DNA of 64,000 nt from Microtetraspora sp. NBRC 16547 (GTDB lineage Bacteria; Actinomycetota; Actinomycetes; Streptosporangiales; Streptosporangiaceae). The stretch's first letter is position 1; every line of letters starts with the position of its first letter. The stretch covers positions 1 to 64,000 of the forward strand of contig NZ_BSSE01000018.1 of assembly GCF_030268965.1 (NCBI RefSeq), given 5' to 3'. The translations under genes and the position numbers were made by a program. Shown in pieces: positions 30,209 to 39,342 of this stretch. The notes beneath the pieces are model-generated. The model was not told the origin of the DNA. It saw only the letters and a list, made by a program, of their open reading frames with translations, and did no database searches.

Positions 30209-31759
30209 TCAGACGATCTTGCCGGACCAGAGGTTGGCCGCGGACTTGTAGACGCCGTACAACTCGCCGTCGAAGTACGGCGAGTAGCTGGTGTCGTAAC
30301 GGTTGTTGTTGTCGGTGTCGGAGACGCCGATGGTCACACCGTTCAGGTAGCCCAGACGACGGCCGCTGCTGTAGTTCACCAGCCAGGAGGAGCCGAGGGC
30401 GCCCTCACCGGTGAACGACGACTTGGTCCCGACGAGCTCCTCGCCCTTGATGGCCGGGGCCTGGACCGCGAAGGTCTTGCCGTAGGTCCACTTGAGCGTG
30501 TGGCCGGTGAAGGCGTAGTTGCCGTCGGGGTGCGACCCGCTCGGGTAACCGAACACGTAGACCGGCTTGCCGACCTTCTGGTTGTAGGCCAGACCCTGAC
30601 CACCGACGTTGTCGCCCAGGCGGCCGATGTCCCGCAGCGCGACGACGAAGTAACGCTCCGCCTTGTGGGTCCAAACCTCCTTCGTGGTGGCCTTGAAGCC
30701 GTAGTTCACCCAGAAAGTCCGCTTGTAGTACCTGGTCTCGCCGTTGACCTTCTTGTAGAAGTAGAGGGTCTTCCTGTCCTCGCTGTGGTAGCTGGGGTCA
30801 CCCTCGTAGTCCTTGGGGTCCATCTCGACGGTGGTGACGCCGGTGCCGGCGGCCCAACCACCGTCGTCGCTGTCGCTCTTGCCCGGGTTGAAGGACAGGA
30901 ACTCGTCAGCGGTGGCGCTCTCGTTGAGGGTCGAGTGCTCGGTGCCCTTGGGGACGACCTTGGTCTTGTCGACCTCGTAGGTCGTCTTGGTCTCCTTCGT
31001 GGACTTGTCGCTGGCCTTCGGGTTCGCCTTCAGGAAGGCGTCCAGCTCCTCCTTGGTCTTGAAGGTGCTGGTCACGACCTTGCGAACGTTCTCGGCGTAC
31101 TTGGCGGCCTCGGCCTCCTTGACCTCCGAGGCACCGTCCAAGGTGACGCCGTTGTAGACCGTCACGAACGCGTAGTCGCGGTCGGCGTCCTCGTAGACGT
31201 CGAAGTCGTAGTGGGTGAAGGCCTGCTTACCCACGTAGATGCCCCACGGGGCCTTGGCCTTGTAGTAGCCGGGGATGAAGACCCACTTGTCGAGGACGTG
31301 GGCGTTCTTGCCGGTGTCGTACACGCAGTGACCGGCCGTGGCGACCAGGTTGCGGTAGCCGGCCTGCACCGAAGTGGCCGAGCACCAGTGCGGGTTGCCG
31401 TCGGCGCCGAGGAAGAACACCTTGCCGGTGGTCTTGGGCAGGTTGACGTTCTTGGACCTGGCGGTCGACTTCTTCTCGTCGCCGATCGCGGGCACGATGC
31501 CGGGCTTGCTGTCGGGAGCGGGGCCGCCCTTGGAGACGAGCTTGGCCGAGACGGGCTTGGTCTCCACACCGTAGGGGCTGGCGCCGATCAGGTTGGCGGC
31601 CTTCTCGCCCAGCCAGAACTGGGCGATCTGGTTGGCGGCGAAGGGAGTGCCGGCCAGCACGTCGGTCGCGATCTTGTCGGCGGCGTGGGCCGGGGTGGTG
31701 ACGATGGCGGCGGCCAGGAGGCCGGCCGCCGCACCACCAGCGGCGATGATGCGCTTCAT
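30209..31759 (-). CDS. Secreted trypsin-fold protein, probable pseudoprotease
   Basis: 516 residues with a signal peptide (MKRIIAAGGAAAGLLAAAIV, cleavage near AHAAD). The trypsin fold is seen in RNLVATAGHCVYDTG (catalytic His), YEDADRDYAFVTVYN (Asp) and TGEGALGSSWLVNY. There the canonical G-D-S-G-G-P serine position reads Leu. A Lys/Glu-rich insert of about 140 residues parts the Asp and C-terminal lobes. About 60% of the protein aligns with the paralogue at 50887-52455. The ATG at 31759 has AAGGAG upstream. Leader and CRP-type site are shared with that paralogue. Confidence 0.8.
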   Translation of the reverse strand: MKRIIAAGGAAAGLLAAAIVTTPAHAADKIATDVLAGTPFAANQIAQFWLGEKAANLIGASPYGVETKPVSAKLVSKGGPAPDSKPGIVPAIGDEKKSTARSKNVNLPKTTGKVFFLGADGNPHWCSATSVQAGYRNLVATAGHCVYDTGKNAHVLDKWVFIPGYYKAKAPWGIYVGKQAFTHYDFDVYEDADRDYAFVTVYNGVTLDGASEVKEAEAAKYAENVRKVVTSTFKTKEELDAFLKANPKASDKSTKETKTTYEVDKTKVVPKGTEHSTLNESATADEFLSFNPGKSDSDDGGWAAGTGVTTVEMDPKDYEGDPSYHSEDRKTLYFYKKVNGETRYYKRTFWVNYGFKATTKEVWTHKAERYFVVALRDIGRLGDNVGGQGLAYNQKVGKPVYVFGYPSGSHPDGNYAFTGHTLKWTYGKTFAVQAPAIKGEELVGTKSSFTGEGALGSSWLVNYSSGRRLGYLNGVTIGVSDTDNNNRYDTSYSPYFDGELYGVYKSAANLWSGKIV

Positions 31760-31766
31760 CGGAAAC

Positions 31767-31815
31767 TCCTTGGTCTGTCGTAGGACAGCATCCGCGTTCC
31801 ATGCGTCAGTAAAGG
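31767..31815 (-). promoter_or_regulatory. Conserved leader segment, copy A
   Basis: These 49 bp align without gaps to 52467-52515 upstream of the paralogue, sharing the Shine-Dalgarno, the CTGTCGT-x-GGAC block and ATxCGTCAGT. Such conservation outside the coding part suggests a functional 5' UTR or recent duplication. Confidence 0.6.
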
Positions 31816-32005
31816 GATTATGGGAAAGCTAACCTGAATGATTACTGTGAGGGAAGGCCAAAAGAAGGAGAGGAATTCAACGGGAACCGCCGCCCAAATT
31901 GCAGACGCCTCAGATGGTCCGCCTCTCTCGCCTCGTTTCTGCTGATCACCGCACGAGGGTCGTCAGGAGTCAGCGAGCGGTGTCGGACAACCCCGAGCCC
32001 TGTGA

Positions 32006-32021
32006 TGTGACGTAAATCACA
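32006..32021. promoter_or_regulatory. CRP-type palindrome, copy A
   Basis: TGTGACGTAAATCACA fits TGTGA-N6-TCACA exactly and lies about 250 bp upstream of the protease-like start. A partial extra TGTGA precedes it. The rest of the 31816-32063 gap shows only an AT-rich stretch and no gene. Confidence 0.7.
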
Positions 32022-32063
32022 GTTTGCCGCCGAAGGGTGGGGGTCAGGCGGTCCGGCAGACCC

Positions 32064-32432
32064 TCATTCAGCGCTCAGCGTCCCCTGATGGAAGTACACC
32101 CGCCACCCCTGCTCTGAGTGCCGCCATATGGAGCTCCGACGCACTCGGCGGCCGTTGCCGTCGGAGACATAAGTCAGGTGGACGATCCCAGGGGCAAGAA
32201 GCCTGCCCTCCATGTCGCTCACCGCGATCGGAACCACCGATGGATCCGGATCTTGAGAAATCGCGGTAATAAGAGAGCGCCGATCCCAGAGACGCCCAGA
32301 AGCCCCGATCTCAGTGAACTCAGGGTCCATAAGCTCACCCATGAGCACCGCCGAGGTACGAACCTCCCGATCAAGAAGACGGATCTCTCCCGCGATCGCC
32401 GCCTGAATCGAGTCATCATGCTCGTTGGCCAT
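32064..32432 (-). CDS. DUF4440/NTF2-like protein
   Basis: 122 residues starting MANEHDDSIQAAIAGEIRLL. MDPEFTEIGASGRLWDRRSL and VHLTYVSDGNGRRVRRSSIW are the DUF4440 core, and WRVYFHQGTLSAE is the C-terminus. These small cone-fold proteins have no fixed function; some are toxins or immunity-like. The ATG at 32432 is preferred over 32441. It is divergent from the DmpA-type peptidase gene. Confidence 0.85.
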   Translation of the reverse strand: MANEHDDSIQAAIAGEIRLLDREVRTSAVLMGELMDPEFTEIGASGRLWDRRSLITAISQDPDPSVVPIAVSDMEGRLLAPGIVHLTYVSDGNGRRVRRSSIWRHSEQGWRVYFHQGTLSAE

Positions 32433-32466
32433 GCTGATCAACCTATAAGCGAGAAGGGTGACTTAC

Positions 32467-33480
32467 ATGGAGCAACGACGCTTGCGGGACTTCGGGCACG
32501 TGGTCGGCCGTCTGGATCCGGGGCCGCTCAACGCCATCACAGACGTGGCGGGAATCCTCGTCGGACAAACCACCGTCGTTGACGAGAACAAGGGCGTCTA
32601 CTCGGGCGTCACCGCCATCGTGCCGGCCTCTTTGACCGATGACCAAGCTCGTGCCGTCCCCGCCGGACTTCACGTCGGCAACGGCTACGGGAAGTTCGTG
32701 GGTGCCACGCAGGTCATGGAGCTCGGCGAGTTGGAGACGCCCATCCTGCTGACGTCCACTCTGTCCACGTTCCGGGTCGCCGACAGCTTGCTGAGCTGGC
32801 TCATCGACCGCCGCAGCGAGCCGATCGTCTCGGTGAACCCGGTGGTCGGCGAGGTCAACAACGGCTGGCTGTCGACGGGAGACCCGCGCGCGGTCACCGC
32901 TGAGCACGTCTATGCCGCCCTTGACCGGGCATCCGACGGGCCGGTGGCGATGGGCAACGTCGGCGGCGGCACGGGCGCCTGCGCGCTCGGCTTCAAGGCG
33001 GGCATCGGTACGGCTTCACGCCGGGTGTCCCTGCGCGGCCGCGAGACGACGGTAGGCGTGCTGGTCCAGGCGAACATGGGCGGAGACCTGCGGCTCCTGG
33101 GCCGCACGATCACTCCGGAGAGCCTGGGTCTGAGGAGAGCGGGACCTTCCTGCGAGCGCGGCTCCTGCGTCGTCGTGGTTGCCCTCGACGTTCCGTGCAG
33201 TGCCCTGCAACTGTCCCGGATCGCGGCCAGGGGCGTCTTCGCCCTGGGCAGGGTCGGCGCCTCGTACAGCCATGGCAGCGGCGACTACGGGCTGGCCTTC
33301 TCCGCCGAGCCCTCTGACGCCCCCAGAACATTGAGCCCGGTCGAGCTCGACACCGTCTTCGCCGCCGTCCTGGAGTCGGTGGAGGAAGCGGTCGTCGACG
33401 CGCTGCTGACTGCACGAACCGTTCGCGCGCCGAACGGCCGCGAAGCCGTCGCCCTCCCGCACGGGGTCCTCCGCGTCTGA
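32467..33480 (+). CDS. P1-family (DmpA-like) aminopeptidase
   Basis: 337 residues. The fold is of self-cleaving N-terminal nucleophile peptidases: LNAITDVAGILVGQTTVV, VGNGYGKFVGATQVMELGEL, VGEVNNGWLSTGD and the cleavage region RGSCVVVVALDVPCS. The Gly-Ser bond there is the expected autoproteolysis site, with Ser as nucleophile. It would remove N-terminal or D-residues from small peptides. The ATG at 32467 is used; no good Shine-Dalgarno is seen. It ends 1 bp before the convergent, truncated methyltransferase gene. Confidence 0.9.
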   Translation: MEQRRLRDFGHVVGRLDPGPLNAITDVAGILVGQTTVVDENKGVYSGVTAIVPASLTDDQARAVPAGLHVGNGYGKFVGATQVMELGELETPILLTSTLSTFRVADSLLSWLIDRRSEPIVSVNPVVGEVNNGWLSTGDPRAVTAEHVYAALDRASDGPVAMGNVGGGTGACALGFKAGIGTASRRVSLRGRETTVGVLVQANMGGDLRLLGRTITPESLGLRRAGPSCERGSCVVVVALDVPCSALQLSRIAARGVFALGRVGASYSHGSGDYGLAFSAEPSDAPRTLSPVELDTVFAAVLESVEEAVVDALLTARTVRAPNGREAVALPHGVLRV

Positions 33481-33481
33481 G

Positions 33482-33934
33482 TCACCTCGGACGGCGCGTG
33501 GCCGTCGGGACGGCGGCGAGGCCGTCGAGCACGTCGCGTTTGAACGCCAGGACGCCGTCGCGGTCGATCTCGTAGACGGTGTGGTCCGGCGACCAGTCGA
33601 GCCGGAACGCCCGCGTGTCGAGGCCCGCGCCGAGCAGAACGACCTGCCGGACGCCCGCGTGGGCCGAGCGGACGAGGAAGTCGTCGAGGACCCGGGTGCG
33701 CAGCCCGAAGTACCGTCCCAGCCTGCCCCACAAGGGGTTCCCATCGCCGTCCGGCACCTCCGCCGGGCGGACCGGCCAGGCCGCGGACGCCTCGGCCGCG
33801 CGAACGAAGTGCTCGGCGTAGGTGTCGCGGGCCAGGGCGTCGGGCCGGTGGGTCTCGATCGCCCGCGCGGCGGCGACCATGAGGGCGGTCAGGCCGACGC
33901 CGTCTTCGACACCGGTGTGCTGTGCGGCCGGCAC
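33482..33934 (-). pseudogene. C-terminally truncated class I SAM methyltransferase (PPM1/TIGR00027 type)
   Basis: 150 residues cover only the N-terminal half of a 260-280-residue family: VGLTALMVAAARAIETHRPD, then VRQVVLLGAGLDTRAFRLDW (motif I) and HTVYEIDRDGVLAFKRDVLD. It stops at AVPTATRRPR, where the family continues with the catalytic and cap parts. The GTG at 33934 has GAGGAGG upstream. The break lies exactly at the end of the P1 peptidase gene, so a rearrangement joined the two. The SAM site remains, but activity is doubtful. Confidence 0.75.
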
Positions 33935-34061
33935 GCGTCCTCCTCTTCGGCAGGCGGCGCCCATCCGTTCGGGTGGTCGTGAGTGGTGATGTGGGCGCCG
34001 TAGACGGTGGACATGAAGCGCAGGATGTCCGCATCGGACAGCACCCCGACCATCTTCCTGA

Positions 34062-34186
34062 ACATGGGCGAGAAGCGACGGGCCGAGATCATGTTCAGCC
34101 CTGTCTACGCCAAGAAGTTCACCGGCGCCGAGGCGATCGACGCCGAACTGAAGAAGATCGCCGAAGGGCTCACCGCCGACAACTGA
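34062..34186 (+). pseudogene. C-terminal protein fragment, family unclear
   Basis: The plus strand encodes GEKRRAEIMFSPVYAKKFTG and then AEAIDAELKKIAEGLTADN with a stop. It has real-protein composition and resembles a solute-binding-protein tail, but it has no start and no longer N-terminal part. It is probably another broken end. The family cannot be fixed. Confidence 0.35.
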
Positions 34187-34303
34187 ACCCCGTGGATGCC
34201 AGAAATCCGGACGGTGCTCGGGTCTCCCCCACGCGAGGGAGATCCCTGGCCCCTTGGGGGGAGGCGGGACCCGTCGCCGGCGAGCAGCCTGATGTTCGTG
34301 ACC

Positions 34304-34858
34304 ATGGACAAAGTCGTTCCCGTAGCCGTCGCGCCACCGCCTCGATGGGCCGTCCGTACGGCGCAGGCCATTCCGTTGCTGACGCTGCCGTCGGGGTTGT
34401 GGCGCGTCGCGCTGGTGACCGGTGTTCCGATCGGGTACGCCGCCCACGTGCCGGCCGGCGGAATCCAGCTCCTGCCTTGGGAGCCGTACTACATCCTCGG
34501 GTTGAGCGTGGTCAGCGAGCTGGCCGCGCTGCTGACCCTCGGTCTGGTCCGGCCGTGGGGTGAAGTGGTGCCGAGGTGGATCCCCTTCCTCGGCGGCCGA
34601 AGGGTGCGGCCGCTGGCCGCGGTCGTCCCCGCCTGTTTGGGCGCCGCCTTCATCACCCTGGTCTGTACGTGGGCTGTCCTCCGGCTGGTCCTCGGGATCG
34701 GCTCGGGGTTGGACGAGATCTTCTCCCCTGTGGGACGTGCCGTACTGGAAGTCTGCTATCTCCCTCTGATCGCCTGGGGCCCTCTGCTGTTCGCCGTCAC
34801 CTTCTCCTATTACCGTCGGTCAAGGAAGGCCACGACGAACACTCGCCCGCCTTCCTGA
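34304..34858 (+). CDS. Four-helix membrane protein
   Basis: 184 residues with hydrophobic segments at about 20-45, 60-80, 108-130 and 145-165. Charged loops (VRPWGEVVPRWIPFLGGRRV) lie between. No family is recognised. ATG 34304 or ATG 34292 could start it; neither has a strong Shine-Dalgarno. It seems to stand alone. No motif suggests a substrate. Confidence 0.55.
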   Translation: MDKVVPVAVAPPPRWAVRTAQAIPLLTLPSGLWRVALVTGVPIGYAAHVPAGGIQLLPWEPYYILGLSVVSELAALLTLGLVRPWGEVVPRWIPFLGGRRVRPLAAVVPACLGAAFITLVCTWAVLRLVLGIGSGLDEIFSPVGRAVLEVCYLPLIAWGPLLFAVTFSYYRRSRKATTNTRPPS

Positions 34859-35388
34859 CCGGCCGGATGTGACGTGACGGCCGGAGTTGAGCGTCCCTAC
34901 CCTTGGGCCGTGCACGCCGAACCGCATGCCCAACCGCATCAGCCGATGATCAGGCGACTCCGGCCCGGGCACTGGCTGGCGCTGGATCGCTCGCCGCGGT
35001 CGGCTACGCCTTTCCGGCCTTCCTGCGGCCCGTCACCGAGGTTCCCCGAGGTCACCGTCGTTCCGTAGCGCCGCCCACACAGCCGTTGGCCACGATGCCC
35101 ACGGCCACCCGCCGCATGCGACGCGAGGGCGCCCGATAGACCACGCCAGGACCGGCCTGCGTGCTCCCGGACGGAGCCGATGCCGGCGCAAGTCCTCCCG
35201 ATCAGGTGGCCGACGCCGCGGCGACGAGCGGCAGGCGCAGGCTCCATGCCCGCAGCCGCGGCGAACGCGTCAACTGTTATCGAGCGTTCCGGCGGAAACG
35301 CTCGCCCCCTCGCATCAATGCGCGTCGGCCTCCGCGTACGGATCGGCTTCGGGTCGTCGCCGGGCACAGCGTTGGTAACGGCAACAGT
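34859..35388. other. Intergenic with possible decayed coding DNA
   Basis: No convincing gene. A plus-strand stretch reads LAAVGYAFPAFLRPVTEVPR and another MPTATRRMRREGAR; both resemble coding scraps but lack context. Confidence 0.35.
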
Positions 35389-35426
35389 GGAGGGCGGGAC
35401 CCCCGATCTCGGGGATCCCGCCCTCC
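35389..35426. terminator. GC-rich stem-loop terminator
   Basis: GGAGGGCGGGA (35389-35399) pairs with TCCCGCCCTCC (35416-35426). One mismatch separates it from CCCCG/CGGGG with an ATCT loop. It is a stable hairpin in a region without genes. Confidence 0.6.
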
Positions 35427-35454
35427 GCGTGTTTGTGAGCTGCCGAACTAGGGA

Positions 35455-35505
35455 GTGTCTGACAAATACTGGGCCGTGCGCAGCAGGGCTTGATTTGTCA
35501 GACAC
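35455..35505. repeat. 51-bp palindromic, MITE-like element
   Basis: GTGTCTGACAAAT (35455-35467) and ATTTGTCAGACAC (35493-35505) are perfect 13-bp inverted repeats around 25 bp. The ends recall IS termini beginning GxGTCTGAC in actinomycetes. The right arm comes 4 bp before the stop codon of the lipase-like gene, so it could also act as its terminator. Confidence 0.55.
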
Positions 35506-35508
35506 GGC

Positions 35509-36744
35509 TTAAGGCAGCCGGTCGATGATCCAGGAGCTGAGCTCCTCGGTGATCGTGGTGTGCCCCTCGTTCTTGGACGCGAGCTTGAAGTCGTCCAGTT
35601 CGCTGTCGTCAGGAGAGAGTCTGTTGATGTCGACGTACAGATCGTCGTGGGTGGCGATGTCGCGGATGGCGACGGCGCTGACCGCCGGGACGAAGCAGTG
35701 CGAGCGGATCGGGTTGTCGACGGCCATGCCGAGGTGAGTGAGCTTGTTGAGTTCGTCGGCGAGGATTCCGAAGCCCTCCAGCGTTCCGCCGGGGGCGCCG
35801 TCGATGTCGGGCATGCCCGTGGCGTGGATATCCGGGCGCTGCAAGGTCACGACGCGAAGGGTGGCGACCAGCGAGTCGGTTCCCGTCGACTGGGCGCGCA
35901 GGTCGGTGCCGGTGACGGCCAGACCCGTGCCGCGCATGGCGGTCTTGCCGGGCTTCACGCCGTTGCCCTTGCCCGAGCCGACGCCGTTGGCGACGCCGAT
36001 CAGCCGGGGGATGCGCGGCCAGCCGCCGACGCCCTCCAACGCGGCGAGGAACTCGGTCCGCTCCTTGGCGGTGGCGGGCGCGTCCTGCCACTCCGCGACG
36101 TGCCGCCACAGCAGCTGGCGCGAGGCCGGGCTGTTCATCTGGTCGGAGAACCGGCTGTCGAGCCTGCGGATGTAGTGCGCGAACGCCTGCAGGGCGATGG
36201 GAATCCACGCGCCACGGTGCGGGCTGTCGTAGGAGAAGTACAGCGCCGTCTGGTGGTCCAGCCTCTGGCTCTCCAACTTGGCCAGGGCGTACCGGGCGAC
36301 CAGGCCGCCCATGCTGAAGCCGCCGACTGTGAGCGGGTGGCCACCGAGCCGCCGTGCGATCGCTTCCTGGATCGCCGCGATGGCGGTGTTCGCGTTGTTC
36401 AGAATCGATGCGCTGCGTTCGGTGAAACCGAGCAGGACGACGTCCCTGCCGCGCTTTCGCAGTTCGCCGATGAGCGGATATCCGCTGAACTGCAGGGCAT
36501 TCCAGGAGAATTCAGGGGTGCTGGGCCCGGTGTTGAAGCCGTCCGCCATGATCACGGGCCTGACCAGGCTGTCGTTGCCCTCCCCGTAGTACACCCAGGC
36601 GGCGCCGCCGGGGAGAGACCACACGTCGTCGGGCGGCGGTGGGAGCTGCGTGGGGGCCTCCCTGGGGCCGGGAGCCAGGATGATGGGCGGCGCGGCCCGG
36701 AGCGCGTCCGCGATCTGCTGGTCGTTCTGTTCCTGTTCGCTCAT
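35509..36744 (-). CDS. Alpha/beta hydrolase, lipase-like
   Basis: 411 residues. The nucleophile elbow is VGGFSMGGLVARYALAKL (Ser at about 143), followed by LYFSYDSPHRGAWIPIALQA as in triacylglycerol lipases. A Pro-rich N-terminus (ILAPGPREAPTQLPPPPDDV) has no signal peptide. The C-terminus gives possible His in GHTTITEELS. It may hydrolyse lipids or esters within the cell or be exported by another route. The ATG at 36744 follows GAAGGGGA. Confidence 0.8.
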   Translation of the reverse strand: MSEQEQNDQQIADALRAAPPIILAPGPREAPTQLPPPPDDVWSLPGGAAWVYYGEGNDSLVRPVIMADGFNTGPSTPEFSWNALQFSGYPLIGELRKRGRDVVLLGFTERSASILNNANTAIAAIQEAIARRLGGHPLTVGGFSMGGLVARYALAKLESQRLDHQTALYFSYDSPHRGAWIPIALQAFAHYIRRLDSRFSDQMNSPASRQLLWRHVAEWQDAPATAKERTEFLAALEGVGGWPRIPRLIGVANGVGSGKGNGVKPGKTAMRGTGLAVTGTDLRAQSTGTDSLVATLRVVTLQRPDIHATGMPDIDGAPGGTLEGFGILADELNKLTHLGMAVDNPIRSHCFVPAVSAVAIRDIATHDDLYVDINRLSPDDSELDDFKLASKNEGHTTITEELSSWIIDRLP

Positions 36745-36867
36745 ACTGATCCCCTTCGGTGTTGATAACTGTATGTATGTCCATAACTACTCTTAGTAAT
36801 CACAGAAGGGGTCGCGCCGGTCAGCCGTCATCACCATCAGGGGCGCCTTCTGCCGACACGCCGAAAA

Positions 36868-36909
36868 CCCGCGGGTCGCGGCACGGGGTTCCGTGCCACG
36901 ACCCGCGGG
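36868..36909. terminator. Stem-loop terminator of the nuclease gene
   Basis: CCCGCGGGTCG with GGCACGG (36868-36886) pairs to CCGTGCC with CGACCCGCGGG (36891-36909), 18 of 19 pairs, with a tight 4-nt loop. It lies 31 bp after the stop of the minus-strand nuclease gene. Confidence 0.75.
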
Positions 36910-36939
36910 CCTCGTGTCAAGGCGTGGAGAACCGCTCCG

Positions 36940-39342
36940 TCAGAGGTTCAACCCGACCAGCAGCGGGTCGTGGTCGGAGGAGCGGTAGGCGTCCGGCGCG
37001 TACAGGTACGGCGGGTTGAACTCGGTGTTGTAGTCCATGAACCGGCCCTCGTCGCTGTTGATGTGCCAGATGGTGGCACCGGTCACCAGCTTGCTCAGCT
37101 TCCGGTCGGCCAGGGCGTGGTCGAGCTCGCCGGAGAGACCGTTGAAGACATAGCTGTAGCGGTCCTTCGCCGAGACGTACTTCTTGCTCAGGCTGGTCAG
37201 CCCGCCCACCTCCAGAGCGTGGATCGGGTCCTCCTCGCCGTACGCGTTGATGTCGCCGAGGACGAGCGTGTTCTGGAGCTTCAGGTCGTCGATCAGGGCC
37301 AGCATGGCCTGGGCCTGCTTGACTCGCTTGGCGTTGTAGCAGCTCTGGCCGTCGCCCTGGTCGGCGTCGGCACCGGTGGCGGCGCCGTCGACGTCGCTGC
37401 AGCCCTTGGACTTGAAGTGGTTGACCAGCACGGTGAAGGTCTGGCCGTCCCCGCTCGCCTTGCGGAACGTCTGAACCAGCGGCGGCCGGTTGAAGACCGG
37501 GTCGGGAGAGGACTGCGCCGCGCCGACCGGGGTGACCTTGGCCGGCTTGTAGATCAGCGCGGTCTGGATCAGATCGGTGCCCGGGTTGGGGTGGGTGATC
37601 GCCTTGTAGGTGCCCGCGCCGGCCTTGGCGTTGAGCGCGTCGACCAGGGCGTTCAGCGCCACGTCGGAGTTGCGCTCGATCTCCATCAGCCCGGCCACGT
37701 CAGGGTCGAGCCCCATGATGTTGGCGACCAGCTTGGCGAGCTGCCTGTCCCGTTCGACGGCGGTGGTCGCGCCCCGGGACTTGAGCGTGGTGAACCAGTT
37801 GAGCGTGTTGAGGCTCGCCACCCGGACGTCGCCGCCGACATTCGCGGGCATTGCGGGACGCGGGTTCGCCGGCTCGAAGACGACGGGCTGGGTCGGCTGG
37901 AGCCGGTAGGCCCCGAAGCCCTCGGTGAGCACACCGGTCAGGTTCTTGACCTCGTCGCCGAGCCGGACGGTGTTCGACCCCTCGGAGTGGTACGGCAGGG
38001 TCGCGGGGTTCTGGACGTTGGAACCGTCGTCGAGCAGGATCGTCCGCCGCGCGTCCTTCTCGCTGTCCACACCCTTGCGGTCGGTCGGCTGCCACAGGCG
38101 GCCGCCCTCCGAGAGGGTGATCTCGCCGAACCGGCCCAGGTTGTAGATCTCCGAGGCGGCCAGGTCGCCCTTGAAGGTGACGAGCATGCCCTCGTAACGC
38201 TCGAAGGTGATCCCCTTCTTGAGCGGCAGCTTCACCTCGGTCGGCTTGATGGTGCCGGTGCCGCAGATGTTGACCGCGGTGGCCGGCGAGATCTCGGTCA
38301 GGCCGTTGTACTCGATCGCCTTGCCGGAGACGAGGACGTGGTCACCGACCTTGACCGGCGACGAGGAGAACACGAACAGGCCCTCGGAGGTCGCCGGGTC
38401 CTTGTCCGGCTTCGGGTCCTGGACGTAGAAGCCGTTGAACTGGCCGGCCCCCTGGTAGGCGCCGACGACAATGCCCTCGACCCGGACGTCTTGCCCGGCG
38501 ACCGGGCTGACGTCGCCGTCCCCCTGCACCTGCGCGATCCGGTGCGTGATCGGAGTGTCACACGTGTCGGTCGGCGTCGGGCTCGCGCTGGGGCTCGGGC
38601 TGGCCGAGGTCGTCGGAGAAGCCGACGGCGAGACCGATGGGGAGACGGTCGGAGAGGCCGACGGGGACGGGTCGCCGCCACCGCACGGCGCGGGCGGCGT
38701 GGCGGAGTTGCGCGGGGCGGGGGCCGTGACGTCGAAGTCGGCGCCGTTGTCCTCGGTGTCGGCGCAGCCGCCGTTCTTGCGGATCCCGGCGGTGCTGTTC
38801 GTGAGAGCGGGGGCGGGGGTGCCCTTGAAGAAGTTCGCCGCGCCGTACCCGACGAGGTCGGCGACGAGCGCCATCTGCTCGTCGGTGCAGGGGGTGGTGG
38901 AGCCGTTGCAGACCAGGCCGTCGGCGGAGCGGACCAGCGCCACCTTGCCCGCCGTGCCGCTCATGTTGATGGTGCCGACGTCATCGGGCGTGGGGAGCGA
39001 GCCGCTGGCGGTGGTACCCGCGGCGAGCTGGACCAGGTGGTACTGGCCGGGCGCGAGGGTTCCGGTCAGGGCCGTCTTGTTGGCGGAGAAGTTTCCGGTT
39101 CCGCTCGCGCTGGTGTACTGGACCGACCAGCCGTTCAGCGATACGGGGGCCGCGCTGCGGTTGAAGAGTTCGACGTAGTCGTTGGTGAACGGGGCGCCGG
39201 AGTTTCCGCCTCCGCCGTACACCTGGCTGATGACGACGGTGCCCTGCGCCGCGACGGCAGGAGTTGAGGGGAGGGCCGCGATCGAGCCGACGGTGACGCC
39301 GGCAGTCACAAGGATCGCGAGTGCCCGGGGCATAGCACGCAT
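36940..39342 (-). CDS. ExeM/NucH-family secreted endonuclease
   Basis: 800 residues with signal peptide (MRAMPRALAILVTAGVTVGS, cleavage near AVAAQ). A lamin-tail domain (about 35-190; VISQVYGGGGNSGAPFTNDY) leads to a Ser/Pro/Thr linker (about 225-260), an OB-fold (about 265-390) and an endonuclease/exonuclease/phosphatase domain (about 500-800). That domain has VASLNTLNWFTT, DVAGLMEIERN, NHFKSKG, LGDINAYGEEDPI and YRSSDHDPLLVGL. The catalytic Asn, Glu, Asp and His residues are present. It would degrade extracellular DNA. Both M1 and M4 are possible starts. Confidence 0.93.
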   Translation of the reverse strand: MRAMPRALAILVTAGVTVGSIAALPSTPAVAAQGTVVISQVYGGGGNSGAPFTNDYVELFNRSAAPVSLNGWSVQYTSASGTGNFSANKTALTGTLAPGQYHLVQLAAGTTASGSLPTPDDVGTINMSGTAGKVALVRSADGLVCNGSTTPCTDEQMALVADLVGYGAANFFKGTPAPALTNSTAGIRKNGGCADTEDNGADFDVTAPAPRNSATPPAPCGGGDPSPSASPTVSPSVSPSASPTTSASPSPSASPTPTDTCDTPITHRIAQVQGDGDVSPVAGQDVRVEGIVVGAYQGAGQFNGFYVQDPKPDKDPATSEGLFVFSSSPVKVGDHVLVSGKAIEYNGLTEISPATAVNICGTGTIKPTEVKLPLKKGITFERYEGMLVTFKGDLAASEIYNLGRFGEITLSEGGRLWQPTDRKGVDSEKDARRTILLDDGSNVQNPATLPYHSEGSNTVRLGDEVKNLTGVLTEGFGAYRLQPTQPVVFEPANPRPAMPANVGGDVRVASLNTLNWFTTLKSRGATTAVERDRQLAKLVANIMGLDPDVAGLMEIERNSDVALNALVDALNAKAGAGTYKAITHPNPGTDLIQTALIYKPAKVTPVGAAQSSPDPVFNRPPLVQTFRKASGDGQTFTVLVNHFKSKGCSDVDGAATGADADQGDGQSCYNAKRVKQAQAMLALIDDLKLQNTLVLGDINAYGEEDPIHALEVGGLTSLSKKYVSAKDRYSYVFNGLSGELDHALADRKLSKLVTGATIWHINSDEGRFMDYNTEFNPPYLYAPDAYRSSDHDPLLVGLNL

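Noticed and set aside
30164-31783. Long open frame on the plus strand opposite the protease-like gene
   Set aside because: Val/Gly/Leu-rich product with no domain; it mirrors the real minus-strand gene, a GC-rich artefact.
33889-34092. Minus-strand frame MISARRFSPMF... before the methyltransferase
   Set aside because: Short, no family resemblance, and it overlaps the methyltransferase start in another frame.
36970-39267. 765-residue open frame opposite the ExeM/NucH gene
   Set aside because: Composition is that of an antisense frame of a GC-rich gene, and it has no recognisable domain.
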